Shown: positions 56,549 through 64,000 of the stretch, one piece after another
How the letters are laid out: the number at the start of each line of letters is the position of its first letter
How positions within the stretch are numbered: position 1 is the stretch's first letter
Source: CAZKWG01 sp964615375
GTDB taxonomy: Bacteria; Myxococcota_A; UBA796; CAZKWG01
Reading direction: 5' to 3'
Assembly (NCBI GenBank): GCA_964615375.1
Contig: CAZTOW010000028.1
Span: forward strand, 67,449-131,448
DNA: 64,000 nt
The notes under the pieces: model-generated
Told to the model about the DNA's origin: nothing
Database searches by the model: none
The model's input: only the letters and a program-made list of their open reading frames with translations
Made by a program: the position numbers and the translations under genes

Positions 56549-58174
56549 ATGCTCTGTCTGCTCACGTTGGGCGCCGCCCTCGCCGGCCCCGCCATGCCCG
56601 ACCCGGACGGCGACCGCGAGCTGCTGCCCGGCCGCCACGAGGGCCCCGAGGACATCGCCGCCACCTGGGACAAGGAGGACGGCTGGCGGGTCTCACCCGA
56701 GCGGAGCTGGGTGACGGGCGGATCGCGCTTCGGGGCGCTGGTGGACGCGGACCCCGACGCCGAGCTGACGCTGGAGGTGCGCGGGCTGAGCGGCGGCGTG
56801 GCGGGCCCCTGGATCCCGGCCCGTGAGACCTGGCGGGGCGAGACCCTGCGGGTGATCGTGGCCGATCTCGGCGCGCACTACGCCTCGGCGCAGGCCCGGA
56901 TCGCCGGGACGGAGGGCCTCACCGATCTGGCCTGGGAGATCCGCGAGCCGGTCTGGGAGGAGCGCCTCCCGGATGGGGTGGTCCCGCCGCCCTCCTCGGC
57001 CCTCTCGTCCACGCTCGTCGCGCTGGGCGTGATCTCCCGCGACGACTGGGGCGCGGACGAGACCACCTGCAGCAGCACCGAGGACGAGTGGTACCGCACC
57101 GCCATCCACCACACCGCCGGCAGCCAGACCTACGGCGGGACGGTGCAGGGTTCGGTGCAGGCGCTCCAGGCCTACGCGATGAGCTCGGGCGAGTACTGCG
57201 ACATCCCCTACCAGTTCCTGGTGGGCTACGACGGCACGCTGTGGGAGGGGCGCGAGCTCACGTACACCAGCGGAGCGACCGGCGGCGGCAACAACGACGG
57301 CAACATCGCCATCTGCTTCCTGGGCTGCTACCACCCCACCGACTGCGGTGACACGCCGGACGAGGCCACCGACGCGATGATCGCCTGGGCCCGCCTGCTG
57401 CTGGAGACCCTGGCCGCCGAGCACGGCTACACCGTGGACGAGGACACCGTGCGCGGGCACCGGGACTGGCCGGGCAACAGCACCGCCTGCCCCGGTGAGT
57501 ACGTCTACGATCGCCTGGACGAGATCCGCAGCAGCACCGCCCCCTACGAGGCCGCCCTGGCCAGCCAGAGCTTCCCCGTCTACGGCGTGGACGCTCCACT
57601 CACGCTGGAGGTGGGCCAGAGCTTCACAGGCAGCTTCACCTTCACCAACACGGGCACGGAGAGCTGGACCGCGGGCGGCACCTACCTGGCGCCCATCCCG
57701 CGAGACACGGCCTCCTCCCTGGCGGACGCGAGCTGGCCCAGCAGCACGCGCGCGGCCACGCTCAGCGCCGACGTCGCCCCGGGCTCCACCGGCAGCTTCA
57801 GCTTCACCGTCACCGGGGTCGCCGAGGGCGAGACCGTCCAGAGCTTCGGCCTCGTCCAGGAGTGGATCACCTGGTTCGCCGACGCGCCCTACGGGGGCGG
57901 CCCCGCCGACGGCAGCGTCTCCCTGCACGTCCGCGTGGTGCCGGCCAGCGTCGCCAGCGAGGGTGAGGGCGAAGGCGAGGGTGAAGGCGAGCTCTCCGAC
58001 ACCAGCGGGGGCCTCGCGGGCGAGGGCTACGGGATGCCCGGGGCGCTCCTGCCCATGGAGGAGAAGGGCGGCTGCGCCTGCGCGAGCGGCGTCAGCCGCG
58101 CCGGACGATCAGATCTGACAGGTCTCCTGATGATGACCGGTCTGGTCATCTCGCGCCGCCGTCAGCGCCGCTGA
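56549..58174 (+). CDS. Secreted PGRP-type N-acetylmuramoyl-L-alanine amidase with MYXO-CTERM-like tail
   Basis: A 541-aa exported peptidoglycan amidase. Signal MLCLLTLGAALAGPAM; a beta domain to ~135; then an amidase-2/PGRP domain (~150-325) with zinc ligands in AIHHTAGS and in VRGHRDWPGNSTACPG. An Ig-like NPCBM/FixG-type domain (~345-460) comes next, then SEGEGEGEGEGE, then KGGCACASG, a hydrophobic helix (LLMMTGLVI) and SRRRQRR. The tail matches that of the protein at 6232. GGAGG is 5 bp before the ATG. Predatory or cell-wall remodelling lysis is a reasonable role. Confidence 0.9.
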   Translation: MLCLLTLGAALAGPAMPDPDGDRELLPGRHEGPEDIAATWDKEDGWRVSPERSWVTGGSRFGALVDADPDAELTLEVRGLSGGVAGPWIPARETWRGETLRVIVADLGAHYASAQARIAGTEGLTDLAWEIREPVWEERLPDGVVPPPSSALSSTLVALGVISRDDWGADETTCSSTEDEWYRTAIHHTAGSQTYGGTVQGSVQALQAYAMSSGEYCDIPYQFLVGYDGTLWEGRELTYTSGATGGGNNDGNIAICFLGCYHPTDCGDTPDEATDAMIAWARLLLETLAAEHGYTVDEDTVRGHRDWPGNSTACPGEYVYDRLDEIRSSTAPYEAALASQSFPVYGVDAPLTLEVGQSFTGSFTFTNTGTESWTAGGTYLAPIPRDTASSLADASWPSSTRAATLSADVAPGSTGSFSFTVTGVAEGETVQSFGLVQEWITWFADAPYGGGPADGSVSLHVRVVPASVASEGEGEGEGEGELSDTSGGLAGEGYGMPGALLPMEEKGGCACASGVSRAGRSDLTGLLMMTGLVISRRRQRR

Positions 58175-59142
58175 GGCACGCGGGGTGGTCGGAGGCCCAG
58201 GAGCAGCTCGGACACGGACTCGGAGATGGGCAGGCCCGCGTTGCGCTCGACGTGGTCGAAGAAGCTGACCGTGTTCATCTCCAGGAAGACCCAGCGCCCC
58301 TCGGGCGTGAGGATGAGGTCGAAGGTGCCGAAGTTGAGGCCCAGGTGGTCGAGCATGGCCAGCAGGCCCGCGCGCACCCGCTCGGGAACGCCCACGTAGG
58401 GGCGGAGCCCGGCGATCAGGCTCGGGTCCGTGCGTACGTCCACCGCCTCGCCGCCCTCCACCGCCGCCACGAAGACGTCGTGGCCGACCACGGTGACCCG
58501 GGCCTCCAGTCGGCGCGGGATCCGCTCCTGGAAGATCATGGGCGAGAGCGCGATCCCGTCCAGGCTCTCCAGGTCGTCCGCGCTCAGCAGGGTGGTGGGG
58601 TAGGGCTCCAGCCCGTCGGCGCCCTGCAGCAGGACCGAGCCGCTCTCCAACATCTTGGCGATGAGCTCGCCCCCGCAGCGCCGGGCGAAGGCGCGGATCG
58701 TGTCGGCGTCGTTGCTGACCAGCGTGCGCGGGACCTCCAGCCCGAAGCGTCGCGCGAGCTGGCCCTGGCGGGCCTTGACCGGCGCGGCCTCCACCGCCTC
58801 CAGCGGGTCCAGCTGGAAGAGGTCCAGGCACTCGATCAGCGAGATCACGGCCGCGTAGCCCAGCGAGGCGCAGGCGCTCCGGTGCTCGGGGCTCAGGGTC
58901 TCCGGCAGGGCCTCGCCCACCTCCAGGTGGCGGATCCACAGGCTCCGCGCCCCGGCGAGCTCGACCCCTCCGAGGCGCGGCGGCAGGGCGTCCTCCCCCA
59001 CCCCGAAGCCCAGCGAGAGCTCGCCCGGGAAGCGGCGGAGATCGGGCCAGACGAGCTCGACCCCTCGACGCGCGAGCGCCCGGGCGACCAGCTCCACGGA
59101 GGGGTCACCCGGGCGGGCGAGGCAGAGGACGCGCTCGCTCAC
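58162..59142 (-). CDS. MvdC/MvdD-like ATP-grasp RiPP ligase (graspetide synthetase)
   Basis: A 326-aa ATP-grasp enzyme like microviridin ligases, which make ester or amide side-chain links in a precursor peptide. It has a pre-ATP-grasp domain (~1-110, WPDLRRFPGELSLGF and SLWIRHLEVGEALP), AKML (K163), FQERIP (205-209), RVTVVG (R215), and LNFGTFDLILTPEG followed by FLEMN (E288, N290) as Mg-ATP ligands. The GTG at 59142 overlaps the stop of precursor A (GTGA), showing translational coupling. Convergent overlap of 13 bp with the amidase gene. It is the last gene of a precursor-oxygenase-precursor-ligase operon. Confidence 0.9.
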   Translation of the reverse strand: MSERVLCLARPGDPSVELVARALARRGVELVWPDLRRFPGELSLGFGVGEDALPPRLGGVELAGARSLWIRHLEVGEALPETLSPEHRSACASLGYAAVISLIECLDLFQLDPLEAVEAAPVKARQGQLARRFGLEVPRTLVSNDADTIRAFARRCGGELIAKMLESGSVLLQGADGLEPYPTTLLSADDLESLDGIALSPMIFQERIPRRLEARVTVVGHDVFVAAVEGGEAVDVRTDPSLIAGLRPYVGVPERVRAGLLAMLDHLGLNFGTFDLILTPEGRWVFLEMNTVSFFDHVERNAGLPISESVSELLLGLRPPRVPQRR

Positions 59143-59267
59143 TTGAGCTGGCTCTCCTTCTTGTACTCGGCCTCGCGCGCGCCGGCCTGCACGCCGCTGC
59201 GGACGACGAGGGCGCGGCCCTGGGTGAGCTTCGCGAAGAAGGGGACGGGAGCGTTCGTGGGGTTCAT
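59139..59267 (-). CDS. Graspetide-like precursor peptide A (42 aa)
   Basis: A 42-residue peptide with AGGAGG 5 bp before its ATG. Near the N-terminus PVPFFAKL (residues 7-14) matches the PFFA-type leader helix recognised by microviridin ligases. A second block VVRSGVQAG (21-29) is shared with peptide B. The C-terminal REAEYKKESQLK holds Glu, Ser and Lys suitable as ester/amide partners. The stop overlaps the ligase GTG. Which residues are cross-linked, and where the leader is cut, cannot be told. Confidence 0.85.
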   Translation of the reverse strand: MNPTNAPVPFFAKLTQGRALVVRSGVQAGAREAEYKKESQLK

Positions 59268-59344
59268 GGGGTCCTCCTGGGGGTTCGTGTGGGGGCCGGG
59301 TCGGCCGCGACATCCCTCAAGGGAAAGGCCCCGCCGTCGCCACT

Positions 59345-59902
59345 TCATGTAGCGCGCCCGTAGACGAAGCCCAGCAGGGCCGCCTTCGCGCCCGCGGTCA
59401 CGGGGGCGGCGTCGTGCAGGCTGGCCGGGTCGGGGCTCCCGTCGGGGAGCGTGCTGGTCCACACCACCAGCCGTCCCAGGCGGGGTTGGACGGCCACCGG
59501 GGCGGGCAGGGCGTGGGGGAAGCGCGTCTCGCCGCCGGCCTCCGTGTCCATCAGGTACAGGAGGGCCGTGACCTGGAGGCTGAGCCCGTCGGCCTCGTAG
59601 GCGTCGCAGTGGGGCGGGTGGCCCTGGCCCTCCTGGTAATAGCGGAGGCGCAGCGTGCGCGGCCCCGCCGAGCGCCTCCCCATCACGGACTCCATGCGGG
59701 CCAGCAGCGCGTCCAGCAGCGGATCGAGCTCGGCGGCGACCTCGGCGATGAAGCCGTGCGCGTCCCAGCCGTGGAAGTCGGCGTGGGCCTCCACCCACCC
59801 TCCGTCCCCGAAGCGCGCGAGCGCCTCGGCGCACTCCTCGGCGGTGGCGAAGCCGTCGAGCATGCGCAGCGAGGAGGTGGAGGCGAGCGGGTGGAGCGTC
59901 AT
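59345..59902 (-). CDS. 2OG-Fe(II) oxygenase, prolyl-4-hydroxylase-like
   Basis: A 185-aa dioxygenase. The iron motif is H98-x-D100 (PPHCDAYEADGLSLQVTALLYL) with the distal His163 in SLHDAAPVTAGAKAALLGF; K173 is the 2-oxoglutarate-binding Lys. This HxD...H...K arrangement is that of P4H-type enzymes. It starts 4 bp after the stop of precursor B and ends 77 bp before precursor A. The position between two precursor genes suggests that it hydroxylates one or both peptides (Pro, Lys or Asp/Asn), which is inference. Confidence 0.88.
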   Translation of the reverse strand: MTLHPLASTSSLRMLDGFATAEECAEALARFGDGGWVEAHADFHGWDAHGFIAEVAAELDPLLDALLARMESVMGRRSAGPRTLRLRYYQEGQGHPPHCDAYEADGLSLQVTALLYLMDTEAGGETRFPHALPAPVAVQPRLGRLVVWTSTLPDGSPDPASLHDAAPVTAGAKAALLGFVYGRAT

Positions 59903-59906
59903 CGGC

Positions 59907-60026
59907 TCAGACCTTCAGCAGGGCCTCGTTGGCCTTGCGACCCGCCTCGCCGGCGCGGACGCCGGTGCGGACGACGATGGGCTGGCTGGCCTTGAGCGCA
60001 AAGAACGGCACGGGGTTCGGGTTCAT
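59907..60026 (-). CDS. Graspetide-like precursor peptide B (39 aa)
   Basis: A 39-residue peptide with AGAGGG 5 bp before its ATG, first gene of the RiPP operon. It shares MNPxN, PVPFFA (5-10) and VVRTGVRAG (18-26) with peptide A but has a different C-terminus (EAGRKANEALLKV). Conservation of two separate blocks with variable ends is what would be expected for leader plus recognition and core regions. The divergent DUF4139 gene starts 104 bp away. Confidence 0.83.
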   Translation of the reverse strand: MNPNPVPFFALKASQPIVVRTGVRAGEAGRKANEALLKV

Positions 60027-60130
60027 GGATCCCTCTCTTTCGCGGTGGTGTCGGCGACGCCGCGTCGCCGGAGGTGGGTACGGAACGGCGCGCCGGTTGG
60101 ATCGGCTATGCTCTCGGCCGGAGGGCGAGG

Positions 60131-62314
60131 ATGTCCCCGACCGTCACGCTGGAGACCCAGGTCCACCGGGTCACCGTCCACCGAAACGGGGCGCTGGTGA
60201 CGCGGCGCGGCGCGCTGCAGACCCCGACCTCGTGGCCGCAGAGGCTCAGCATCCCCGGCCTGCCGCTGCTCTTCCAGAGCGACACCGTGCGGGTCCGGGT
60301 GGAGCACCCGGCCGTCAGCGCCGGCCCCGTCGAGGAGCTGCCCGAGCTCGGCACGCGCCCCGCCCCCGGGCCTGAGCTGCGCCAGCAGCGGGACGCGCTC
60401 AAGGTGGAGCTCCTGGCCTTGGAGGACCAGGATCGGGCCTGGATCCGGCTCCAGGAGGCGGCCGACGCCCTCGTGCTCCCCACCAGCCTGGACCTGGCGC
60501 GGCGCGAGGAGGCTCGCTGGCCCGACCTCGGGGCCTGGGCCGCGCTCACCGACGCCGCCGACGCCCAGCGGGAGGCCGTCGCCGCGGCGCGGGCCGGGCT
60601 GCGCGCCCGGATCCGAGCCCTGGGCGAAGAGATCACGGCGATCGAGCGCCGCATGCAGGTGGAGAGCTCCCCGCCGTCCAGGGTCAGCCGCGGCCTCTGC
60701 ACCACCCTCCAGCGCGAGGGCTCGGGCGAGCTGCCCGCCACCCTCCCCGTGGAGATCGAGTACTTCGTGGCCGGCGCGCGCTGGGCCCCGGCCTACCACC
60801 TGGAGCTGGGCGGCGTGGTCGCGAAGCTCACGCTCTCGGCCTGGGTGGGGCAGGCCACGGGCGAGGACTGGGCGAGCGCGGAGATCGCCGTCTCCACCGC
60901 CGATCTGCGCCGGACCAGCAGCCTCCCGAAGCTGGGCGTGTGGAAGATCGGCCGCGCCACCAGCCCGCCCCCCTCCGGCTGGCGCCCGCTGCCGGAGGAC
61001 ACCGAGGGCCTGTTCCGCGACCTCGACCTCGCCCTGCGCGCCCGCCAACCAGCCCCGAAGCCCGCCCCGCGCAAGGCCGCGAAGGCCCGCCGACAGGCCG
61101 CCGAGGCCGACGAGGAGATCACCGGCGCCGCGCCGCCGCCCGAGCAGGTCCGCCTGGCCCCCGCGCCGCCGCCGCCGCCGATGATGGCCGAGTCCGCCGC
61201 CTTCTTCCAGGCTCCTCGCCCCTCGGCCCCGCGAGGCGTCGCCGCGGGACCCCCGCCCGCCCCGATGGCTCCCCCCGCGCCGCAGGCCTCCATGCCCCCA
61301 CCCGGCGCCATGCCCGCCCGCGCGAAGTCGGCGAACCTCCTCTCTCGCGCCCGCTTCGAGGCCGAGGAGAGCCTGGACCTGGACGAGGGCGCCGGCGCCG
61401 CGCCCGAGCCCGCTCCCCCGCCGCCGCTCAACCCCGGTCGCCTGCTGGACTACGCCTGGCTGCGCCTGCCCCGCTGGGACGAGGCCGGTCGGCGCGGGCG
61501 CCTGTGGCCCGTGGACGCCTTCGCCGACCTGCGCGCCCTGGCCGAGGAGCGCGGGGACACCTCACGCGCCGCCGAGGTCGAGCGCGCCCTGTCCGCGCTG
61601 CGCGAGGCGATGGCCCGCCTGGCCTCGGCCCCCCTGCCCCCCGGCTGCGTCCCCATCGACGGATCGAGCTTCCAATACCGCTTCCCCGCCTCCGGGCGCG
61701 CCAGCGTGCCCGCCGACGGCCGCTTCGTTCAGGTCCCCGTGGCGGTGGGCTCCGGCCCTGTGGAGACCCTCTTCCGGGTCGTGCCCCGCCAGAGCGCGCA
61801 GGTCTTCCGCTCCGTGCGCTTCAGCAACCCGCTGGCCGCGCCCCTGCCCATGGGCCCCGTGCGCGTGACCGACCGCGGCGACGTGCGCGTGGCCGGCGCG
61901 CTGGGCCCGGTGGGCGCGGGCGGGAAGATCACCCTGGACCTGGGCGTGGAGGAGGGGCTGCGCGTCGCCCGGAACGCGAGCTTCGCCGAGGCGGAGAAGG
62001 GCATGCTCTCGGCGCAGAGCGTGGGCACCAACACCGTGCGCACGGAGATCCGCAGCCGCCTCGGCGAGCGCGTGCGCGTCCAGGTCTTCGAGCGCCTGCC
62101 GCTGGCCCCGGAGGGGAGCGAGCTGAGCGTGGCCCTGGAGTCGGCGAGCCGCGAGCCCACCCGCGACGTCGGGCCGGACGGGGATCGCCAGGAGGGGGCG
62201 CTGCGCTGGGAGCTGGACATCCTGCCCGGCGCCGCCGCCGAGCTCACCTACGTCTACACCCTGAAGCTGCCCGCGAAGCTCGAGGTCGTGGGGGGAGCGC
62301 GCCGTGAGCCCTGA
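60131..62314 (+). CDS. DUF4139-family protein (mucoidy-inhibitor-like), first copy
   Basis: A 727-aa protein of the DUF4139/MuiA-like family. The N-terminal DUF4140-type segment (VTVHRNGALVTRRG) is followed by a helical coiled coil (~90-190), then DUF4139 with LPVEIEYFVAGARWAPAYHLELGG and GEDWASAEIAVSTADL. A long Pro/Ala/Met-rich insertion (~300-430) splits the domain. It has no signal peptide. The family function is not established. GAGGGCGAGG precedes ATG 60131. The second copy overlaps it by 11 bp. Confidence 0.8.
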   Translation: MSPTVTLETQVHRVTVHRNGALVTRRGALQTPTSWPQRLSIPGLPLLFQSDTVRVRVEHPAVSAGPVEELPELGTRPAPGPELRQQRDALKVELLALEDQDRAWIRLQEAADALVLPTSLDLARREEARWPDLGAWAALTDAADAQREAVAAARAGLRARIRALGEEITAIERRMQVESSPPSRVSRGLCTTLQREGSGELPATLPVEIEYFVAGARWAPAYHLELGGVVAKLTLSAWVGQATGEDWASAEIAVSTADLRRTSSLPKLGVWKIGRATSPPPSGWRPLPEDTEGLFRDLDLALRARQPAPKPAPRKAAKARRQAAEADEEITGAAPPPEQVRLAPAPPPPPMMAESAAFFQAPRPSAPRGVAAGPPPAPMAPPAPQASMPPPGAMPARAKSANLLSRARFEAEESLDLDEGAGAAPEPAPPPPLNPGRLLDYAWLRLPRWDEAGRRGRLWPVDAFADLRALAEERGDTSRAAEVERALSALREAMARLASAPLPPGCVPIDGSSFQYRFPASGRASVPADGRFVQVPVAVGSGPVETLFRVVPRQSAQVFRSVRFSNPLAAPLPMGPVRVTDRGDVRVAGALGPVGAGGKITLDLGVEEGLRVARNASFAEAEKGMLSAQSVGTNTVRTEIRSRLGERVRVQVFERLPLAPEGSELSVALESASREPTRDVGPDGDRQEGALRWELDILPGAAAELTYVYTLKLPAKLEVVGGARREP

Positions 62315-63893
62315 GCCGACCCGCGAGCCCGCGCTCGTCACCCTGCCCGTCGTCGAGGTCCTCCTGACCGAGGATCGCGGCCTGGTCACCCGCCGCGGCC
62401 CCCTGCGCTGGACCCAGGGGCCCGGCGTCCTCCGCGTCACCGGGCTCTCGCCGGCCCTGGTCGACGCCTCCCTCCAGGTCGCCCTGCGCGCGCCCAGCCT
62501 GCCCGCCAGCACCGGCGACGTGGCCGTCCTGCGCCGCTGGGTCCCGCTCCGCCGCCCCACCGAGCGCTCCGCCGACGCCCTCGCCCGCGAGGCCATCACG
62601 CTCAAGGAGCGCCTCGACGCCCTCGATCAGGCCCTCGCCCGCGTCGCCACCCGCGACGCCGCCGTCGCCGCCGAGCTCGGCCGCTACGCCGCCGCCGTGG
62701 TCCGCAACGCCGGGCGCGATCTCTTCGACCCCACCCGCCTGGACCAGGACCTGGCCAGCCTGCGCGCCCGCCTGCTCCAGGCCCCCGAGCGCGCCCGCGC
62801 CCTGCGCCACGAGCGCCTGGACGCCGCCCGCGCCCTCTCCGACCTCCAGGCCATGATCTCCGCCCTGGAGTCTGGCGAGCTCCGCCTGGAGACCTTCATC
62901 GACATCGCCATCGACGCCCCAGACGGCAGCCTCGAGGCCGAGCTCGAGCTCCGCTACCTCTGCCCCAACGCCCTCTGGCGCCCCACCTACGAGGCGCACC
63001 TGCGCACCGGCCCCGGCGCCCAGGTCCAGTGGAGCGTCCAGGGCATGGTCTGGCAGCGCACCGGCGAGGACTGGTCGCAGGTCCGGGTCACCCTCTCCAC
63101 CGCCCGCCCCTCCGCCGGCTCCGCCCTCCCTCCCCTGCCTCTCGATCGTCTCGCCCTGCGCCCGAAGACCCCCGAGGAGCGCCGCACCGTCCAAGCCGAC
63201 TTCCGCGAGCAGGTCATCCAGACCACCAGCCTCGCCCAGGGCGCCGAGCCCTCGGCCCTCCCCGGCGTCGACGACGGCGGCGAGACCCGCGTGCTCCAGA
63301 GCCCCGGCCCCGTCGACCTCCCCTCCGACGGCCGCCCCCACCGCGTCCACGTCTCTGGCTTCGCCACCCCCGCCCGCGTGCGCTGGCTCTGCGTCCCCGA
63401 GCGCGACGCCGCCGTCTTCCGCGAGGTCACCCTGGAGAGCCGCTCCTCCGAGCCCCTCCTCGCCGGCCCCGTCGTCCTCCTCGTCGACGGCGCCTACATC
63501 GGCGTCGGCGACATCCCCTTCGTCTCCCCCGGCGAGCGCTTCTCCCTCTCCTTCGGCTCCAACGACGACCTCGTCGTCGAGCACACCCGCACCCGCAAGA
63601 TCGAGAAGCGCAAGCTCCAGAGCGACCTCACCTGGTTCGTCACCGAGACCACCCTCCACCACACCGGCGGCGCCCCCCTCGACCTCACCCTCCAGGCCCG
63701 CGTCCCCGTCTCCGAGCTCCCCGGCGTCCAGGTCCTCCGCAGCCCCCTCCACACCCGCCCCGGCGCCGACGGCCCCGACGAGCACGGCCACCTCCGCTGG
63801 CAGATCCGCCTCCAGCCCGGCGGCCGCGAGATCGTGTCCCTGGGGTTCCGCCTGGATGTGTCCGGGAATGTACAGCTCCCCGATCCGTGGTAG
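62304..63893 (+). CDS. DUF4139-family protein, second copy
   Basis: A 529-aa paralogue of the preceding gene without the Pro-rich insert: EVLLTEDRGLVTRRGPLRW, coiled coil (~90-180), LELRYLCPNALWRPTYEAHL and TGEDWSQVRVTLSTARPS. It starts at GTG 62304 inside the previous gene, so the two are translationally coupled and may form a heteromer. Third codon positions in the second half are almost all C, stronger than in neighbours. Confidence 0.8.
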   Translation: MSPEPTREPALVTLPVVEVLLTEDRGLVTRRGPLRWTQGPGVLRVTGLSPALVDASLQVALRAPSLPASTGDVAVLRRWVPLRRPTERSADALAREAITLKERLDALDQALARVATRDAAVAAELGRYAAAVVRNAGRDLFDPTRLDQDLASLRARLLQAPERARALRHERLDAARALSDLQAMISALESGELRLETFIDIAIDAPDGSLEAELELRYLCPNALWRPTYEAHLRTGPGAQVQWSVQGMVWQRTGEDWSQVRVTLSTARPSAGSALPPLPLDRLALRPKTPEERRTVQADFREQVIQTTSLAQGAEPSALPGVDDGGETRVLQSPGPVDLPSDGRPHRVHVSGFATPARVRWLCVPERDAAVFREVTLESRSSEPLLAGPVVLLVDGAYIGVGDIPFVSPGERFSLSFGSNDDLVVEHTRTRKIEKRKLQSDLTWFVTETTLHHTGGAPLDLTLQARVPVSELPGVQVLRSPLHTRPGADGPDEHGHLRWQIRLQPGGREIVSLGFRLDVSGNVQLPDPW

Positions 63894-63906
63894 CGCAGGA
63901 TCGGGG
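63878..63906 (+). terminator. Hairpin at the end of the DUF4139 operon
   Basis: CCCCGATCC (63878-63886) and GGATCGGGG (63898-63906) form a perfect 9-bp stem with an 11-nt loop that contains the stop codon. No U run follows, so it is an intrinsic terminator only by structure. The last ~95 bases of the window show no gene. Confidence 0.45.
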
Positions 63907-64000
63907 TTCCCCGACTGGTCTGGGCCGGCGACAGGATCGGGCCTGCACCGGCGGCTGGGCCTCGAAGGCCGGGGGACCGGGACCGCGAGGGGTCGAGGGG

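Noticed and set aside
58162..59142. ATP-grasp gene as glutathione synthetase or RimK
   Set aside because: The pre-ATP-grasp segment and FQERIP/RVTVVG blocks match MvdC/MvdD-type ligases, and precursor peptides precede it.
59345..59902. Oxygenase as an AlkB-type repair enzyme
   Set aside because: The HxD...H...K spacing and small size match prolyl-4-hydroxylase-like enzymes, and context is a RiPP operon.

Overview
The window is a dense, very GC-rich chromosomal stretch from a Myxococcota-like bacterium (former delta-proteobacteria). I infer this from several features: many lipoproteins and secreted proteins with MopE-type Asp/Cys repeats, two secreted proteins with acidic Glu-Gly linkers and MYXO-CTERM-like tails (GG-C-x-C, hydrophobic helix, Arg cluster), a Ser/Thr kinase with a long alpha-helical tail, an ExbB-ExbD-ExbD operon, and a myxobacterial-style photoactive-yellow-protein (PYP) gene. 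No rRNA, tRNA, CRISPR array, transposase or phage gene was recognised, and no stretch over 300 bases lacks a gene.

Layout. 1-4.2 kb: arginine biosynthesis operon (small HTH protein, argR, argG, truncated argH) divergent from pyk. 4.2-6 kb: ExbB/ExbD motor operon. 6-14.1 kb: secreted/lipoprotein genes, N-formylglutamate amidohydrolase-like protein, an orphan N6-adenine methylase fused to a specificity-like domain, flavodoxin-like and SH3 proteins. 14.1-22.2 kb: six tightly coupled minus-strand genes, five encoding lipoproteins, one of them a VWA protein that appears to carry a circularly permuted lamin-tail domain. 22.3-24.3 kb: unstable-looking stretch with an 8-bp tandem repeat, G and C homopolymers and a frameshifted pseudokinase-like gene. 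24.4-34.2 kb: MopE/FG-GAP lipoprotein, then an exopolysaccharide locus (O-antigen-ligase/TPR protein, Wzz-BY-kinase, sulfotransferase, Wzx-like flippase). 34.2-38.1 kb: a large inverted repeat, a 42-bp tandem-repeat gene, a frameshifted TIGR02147/DUF4423-type regulator and a secreted partner. 38-50.5 kb: Cas2-fold small protein, sulfatase, FabL-like reductase, M15 peptidase, DUF885 peptidase, lipoprotein, Ser/Thr kinase, beta-propeller protein, CorA.

50.5-54.3 kb holds a putative light-sensing operon: roadblock-like protein, coiled-coil membrane protein, PYP-domain protein with the chromophore Cys/Tyr/Glu conserved, and a MerR-family regulator. It is preceded by arrays of TGTTCAAA direct repeats with exact 11-bp spacing, and a further copy lies inside the operon. 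54.3-58.2 kb: TonB-C protein, deoxynucleoside kinase, dusA, PGRP amidase.

58.2-60.0 kb holds a compact RiPP cluster: two short precursor peptides sharing PVPFFA and VVR-S/T-GV-Q/R-AG blocks, a prolyl-hydroxylase-like 2OG-Fe(II) oxygenase between them, and an MvdC/MvdD-type ATP-grasp ligase. I read this as a graspetide (microviridin-like) pathway with a hydroxylase. I consider this cluster and the PYP/MerR operon the two best candidates for undescribed systems. The window ends with two overlapping DUF4139 genes.
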